From: Candidatus Palauibacter soopunensis
GTDB lineage: Bacteria; Gemmatimonadota; Gemmatimonadetes; Palauibacterales; Palauibacteraceae
NCBI RefSeq assembly: GCF_947581735.1
Contig: NZ_CANPVT010000052.1
Coordinates: 184,880-248,879, forward strand
Length of the DNA: 64,000 nucleotides
Direction of reading: 5' to 3'
A model generated the notes under the pieces. It was not told the origin of the DNA. It did no database searches and was given only the letters and a program-made list of their open reading frames with translations. Made by a program: the position numbers and the translations under genes. Shown piece by piece: positions 61,753 to 64,000 of the stretch; position 1 is the stretch's first letter, and each line of letters begins with the position of its first letter.

Positions 61753-64000
61753 TCAGAACGTGAAGTCGAGCGCAAGTCTGAGTCCCAGGTTGGGGTCTTG
61801 CCTGGGCAGTTGGCTTCGCGATCCCTCGATTCCGAGCCGGAGTGTCTGGCTGACGCTGTACCGGGTGCCGAACGACAGGGAGCGGTTCCGGCCATCCGCC
61901 GAGAGGCGGGTATAGCTTTCGAGTGCGCCTCCGCCGCCGGGGTTCTTGAGCCCGTAGCCGGCTTCGGCGTCGAGCCGCCAGTCCCGTCCCGTGCCGGGCG
62001 TCATTGCGTGTAGCGTTCCGCCGTCCATGAGCCCGTGGATGCCGTTTCGGTCGTGTCCGTGCCGGGGGCTGACCGCGAGCCGGAACCCTTCGCCACGGGT
62101 TCCGGGATCGAACGCGAGCCGAAGCGCGGCACCCCATTCGCGGTGCCGGCCGGACCCGAGGCCGAGCCTTCCACGGAGGTCGAGGTCGAGCCCGTGCGCG
62201 GCGTAGCCGATGGAGGCTCCAGTCTCGGCGCCGCCGCCCGTGTCGGCGTCCCCGCCGTCGTAGCGCGCCCCGGCCTGCGTGGCGAGCTTCAGTCCTCCGG
62301 CCGTCCATGACGCTTCGAGCAGCGCGCGTGCGCGCGAGGCCGAGCCTTCGCGCTGGCCGTCTTCGGCGCTCATGCCGACCGTGAACGCGTCGCCGTTGAG
62401 CGCGAGTCCGAACGCGCCGCTGCGGGCGAGCGGCACCTTGACGCCGCCCGAGAGCATCCGGAGCGACGCGCCGGTGTCGCCGTGGCGGTCGTCGTCGCGG
62501 ACATCCCCGCTGCCGTACCCGGCCATGGCCCACAGTCCGATCCTGGGTGAGGGCTGGACGAACAGGTAGGGATGGACGCTGTTCATGGCGTGTCCGAGCG
62601 AGCCTTCGGCGGATCGGTGGCCGTAGTCGAGATCGCCGTCGCTGCGCATGAGCGACACCCCGAGGAGCGCGGAGGATCCGATGCGGGCGTCGGCGCCGAC
62701 GGTGAGCGCGCGCAGCCCGCCGTCATAGTCGATGCCGGGTTCGCCGCGGAACGACTGTGCGGACCCTTCGGCCCAGAGCCCGATCTTGGGCCGCCCTTGG
62801 GCGGACTGCGGCCCGAGCGCGGTCGCGAACGAGAGGCTCGGCAACAGGCGCCGGGCGGCCTCCCGACCGGTCGGCAGATCGACCGACCCGGATCGGCGGG
62901 TCATGTCAGCCGCCGAGGAAGCATTGAGCGGCGCGCCGGTGAGCGAGGCCAGGGTGCCGGCGGCGCGTCCGGCCCACTCCGCCGACGATCCGGGCAAGCC
63001 GGTGCCGGAACCGCCTCCCGCGGGCCGCATGACGGCGTCGATGCGCGCGCCCACGGCTTGCCGCGCGCCCTCCGCGACGGCGCGCCCGAAGACGGCGAGT
63101 CCGAGGTCGAACGCCTCGTCCCGGAGCGGGCCGGGGTCGCGGTCCGCGATATCGACGGTGGCGGAGGAGACGGCACCGGCGCTCACGGCTTCGGGCAGCG
63201 CGCCCAGCCCGAGCGCGAGCAGGCCGGACCCGGTCCCGGCCGGGACTTCGAGCACGAACGCGGCGAGCGAGTCGCCGGGCTGGAACACGACGGAGTCCGG
63301 CAACGCCGCCTCGAAGGAGGCGGCATGCGTGGCCGCAAGGGCCACGGCCACCCGCCGGTCGGCTGCGGGGCTCGCCCGGAGCGTGATCTCGGCTCCCGGC
63401 CCGCCCGCGACGGTCGAGTACTCCGCTTGGGCGTACTCGACCTCAAGCTCGGTCAAGGAACCGTCCTCGACCACGGACCTGGAGACCCGGTCTCCCGCGA
63501 CCGCCGCCACGACGATCCGCGTGGTCGCCGGGACGCCGACCGCCACCCCTTCGGGCAGGTCGCCGAACCGGACGGCAAGGGTGTCGGAGGCCGAGAGACC
63601 GGCAGTGCTGACGGCAAAGGTGCCCGAACCCGCTCCGGTCTGGAACGAGACGGTGTGCTTGCCGTCTCCGGCCACGACCTCGATGGCGAGCGCCGAGGAG
63701 GCGGAGGGCGACAGGAGCACGGCGACATCGGCGGATCCGCCCGGCGCGGCCGTGTAGCTTTCCGCGCCGAACGAGACGACCGGCGTGGTCGCGCCGACGA
63801 CCATCACGGCCGGGCTCTCGGCCCGCTTGCCCGACCCGTGGCCGTCGGTGTAGGTGAACACGGCGCGCAGGTACTTGCCCTCGTCGGCTTCGGTCGGGGT
63901 GTAGAAGCGTCTCGCCGCGCCCTGCACGACCATCGTCCACGCGTTGCCGTCGGGCGAACGCTGCCAGGTCCGCATCTTGCTCCGCTCGATCGAGCGGTCC
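61753..64000 (-). CDS. Autotransporter-like surface protein, C-terminal part (N-terminus beyond right edge)
   Basis: About 749 residues are visible; the frame is open through base 64000 (DRSIERSKMRTWQRSPDGNA), so the true start lies outside. The internal ATG at 63975 is not the start. The visible N-terminal part has Ig/Calx-beta-like modules (EGKYLRAVFTYTDGHGSGKR, VVSFGAESYTAAPGGSADVA). A Gly/Ala/Arg-rich linker follows, then from about residue 400 a beta-barrel of alternating strands (IGLWAEGSAQSFRGEPGIDY, GIGLWAMAGYGSGDV-type repeats). The last residues LGLRLALDFTF end in Phe, the signal recognised by the BAM machinery. Probably a passenger plus type V-like translocator; the passenger's ligand is unknown. 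Confidence 0.83.
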   Translation of the reverse strand, partial: DRSIERSKMRTWQRSPDGNAWTMVVQGAARRFYTPTEADEGKYLRAVFTYTDGHGSGKRAESPAVMVVGATTPVVSFGAESYTAAPGGSADVAVLLSPSASSALAIEVVAGDGKHTVSFQTGAGSGTFAVSTAGLSASDTLAVRFGDLPEGVAVGVPATTRIVVAAVAGDRVSRSVVEDGSLTELEVEYAQAEYSTVAGGPGAEITLRASPAADRRVAVALAATHAASFEAALPDSVVFQPGDSLAAFVLEVPAGTGSGLLALGLGALPEAVSAGAVSSATVDIADRDPGPLRDEAFDLGLAVFGRAVAEGARQAVGARIDAVMRPAGGGSGTGLPGSSAEWAGRAAGTLASLTGAPLNASSAADMTRRSGSVDLPTGREAARRLLPSLSFATALGPQSAQGRPKIGLWAEGSAQSFRGEPGIDYDGGLRALTVGADARIGSSALLGVSLMRSDGDLDYGHRSAEGSLGHAMNSVHPYLFVQPSPRIGLWAMAGYGSGDVRDDDRHGDTGASLRMLSGGVKVPLARSGAFGLALNGDAFTVGMSAEDGQREGSASRARALLEASWTAGGLKLATQAGARYDGGDADTGGGAETGASIGYAAHGLDLDLRGRLGLGSGRHREWGAALRLAFDPGTRGEGFRLAVSPRHGHDRNGIHGLMDGGTLHAMTPGTGRDWRLDAEAGYGLKNPGGGGALESYTRLSADGRNRSLSFGTRYSVSQTLRLGIEGSRSQLPRQDPNLGLRLALDFTF
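63982..63997. repeat. Perfect 16-bp palindrome inside the autotransporter-like gene
   Basis: CCGCTCGATCGAGCGG reads the same on both strands and contains CGATCG. It is within the coding frame (DRSIERS), so it may be chance in a codon-biased gene, but it could also be a site-specific recombinase or methylase target. Confidence 0.5.

Noticed and set aside
1..64000. tRNA, rRNA, CRISPR arrays, transposases and integrases
   Set aside because: Read for by eye on both strands; none was recognised. A short tRNA-like fold could be missed without a covariance search.

Overview
The window is GC-rich, densely coding DNA with no gene-free stretch longer than about 260 bases. No rRNA, tRNA, CRISPR array or insertion sequence was recognised. 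The gene content suggests a member of the Gemmatimonadota, possibly a marine or sponge-associated lineage; this is inferred from family content, not from a marker gene. The families pointing that way are secreted sortilin-like BNR propellers, DUF5916 barrels, S9 and M1 peptidases, two-helix TPR proteins, a PadR/SHOCT pair and an RDD-SpoIIM fusion. Overlapping stop/start codons (ATGA or GTGA) are very common, so much of the window is probably read as operons.

Region by region. 1-5.2 kb: a secreted BNR-propeller protein cut by the left edge, a Bor-like lipoprotein, prephenate dehydratase (pheA) and an amidase. 5.4-7.7 kb: a membrane-anchored TPR protein. 7.8-13.5 kb: a methionine operon, cobalamin-dependent methionine synthase (metH) followed by a fused homocysteine methyltransferase/methylenetetrahydrofolate reductase. 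It is preceded by a sequence that closely matches the SAM-II riboswitch. 13.6-22.6 kb: a DUF5916 outer-membrane-type protein; a four-gene operon (N-acylamino-acid racemase/MenC family, COG3375-type GNAT, S9 peptidase, YdfG-type SDR) that looks like peptide and D-amino-acid salvage; then PadR with a promoter overlapped by two palindromes, and a SHOCT-type protein. 22.6-24.3 kb: a sodium:alanine symporter.

24.5-41.8 kb is a glycogen/alpha-glucan locus: glgP, glgB, glgA and two GH57 enzymes. Between glgP and glgB lies the most unusual part of the window (26.7-34.7 kb): four ATP-grasp ligases, a COG4947-type hydrolase, an esterase with a CBM48-like domain, and an S51/cyanophycinase-like protein with a helical insertion. 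They are arranged as two divergent operons. I know of no described pathway with this set; an acylation or peptidylation system linked to glycogen is a hypothesis only.

41.8-48.7 kb continues on the same strand with very short gaps: a lipoprotein hydrolase, a DinB protein, and a MoxR-DUF58-DUF4129-DUF4350 membrane module. An RDD-SpoIIM fusion faces it on the other strand. 50.5-57.4 kb on the minus strand holds a zinc-ribbon protein, small membrane proteins, an ABC transporter, an M1 metallopeptidase and a DUF418 protein. 57.4-64 kb holds a second S9 peptidase, a YcaQ-type protein, a YVTN protein that looks truncated, and the C-terminal part of an autotransporter-like surface protein that runs off the right edge.
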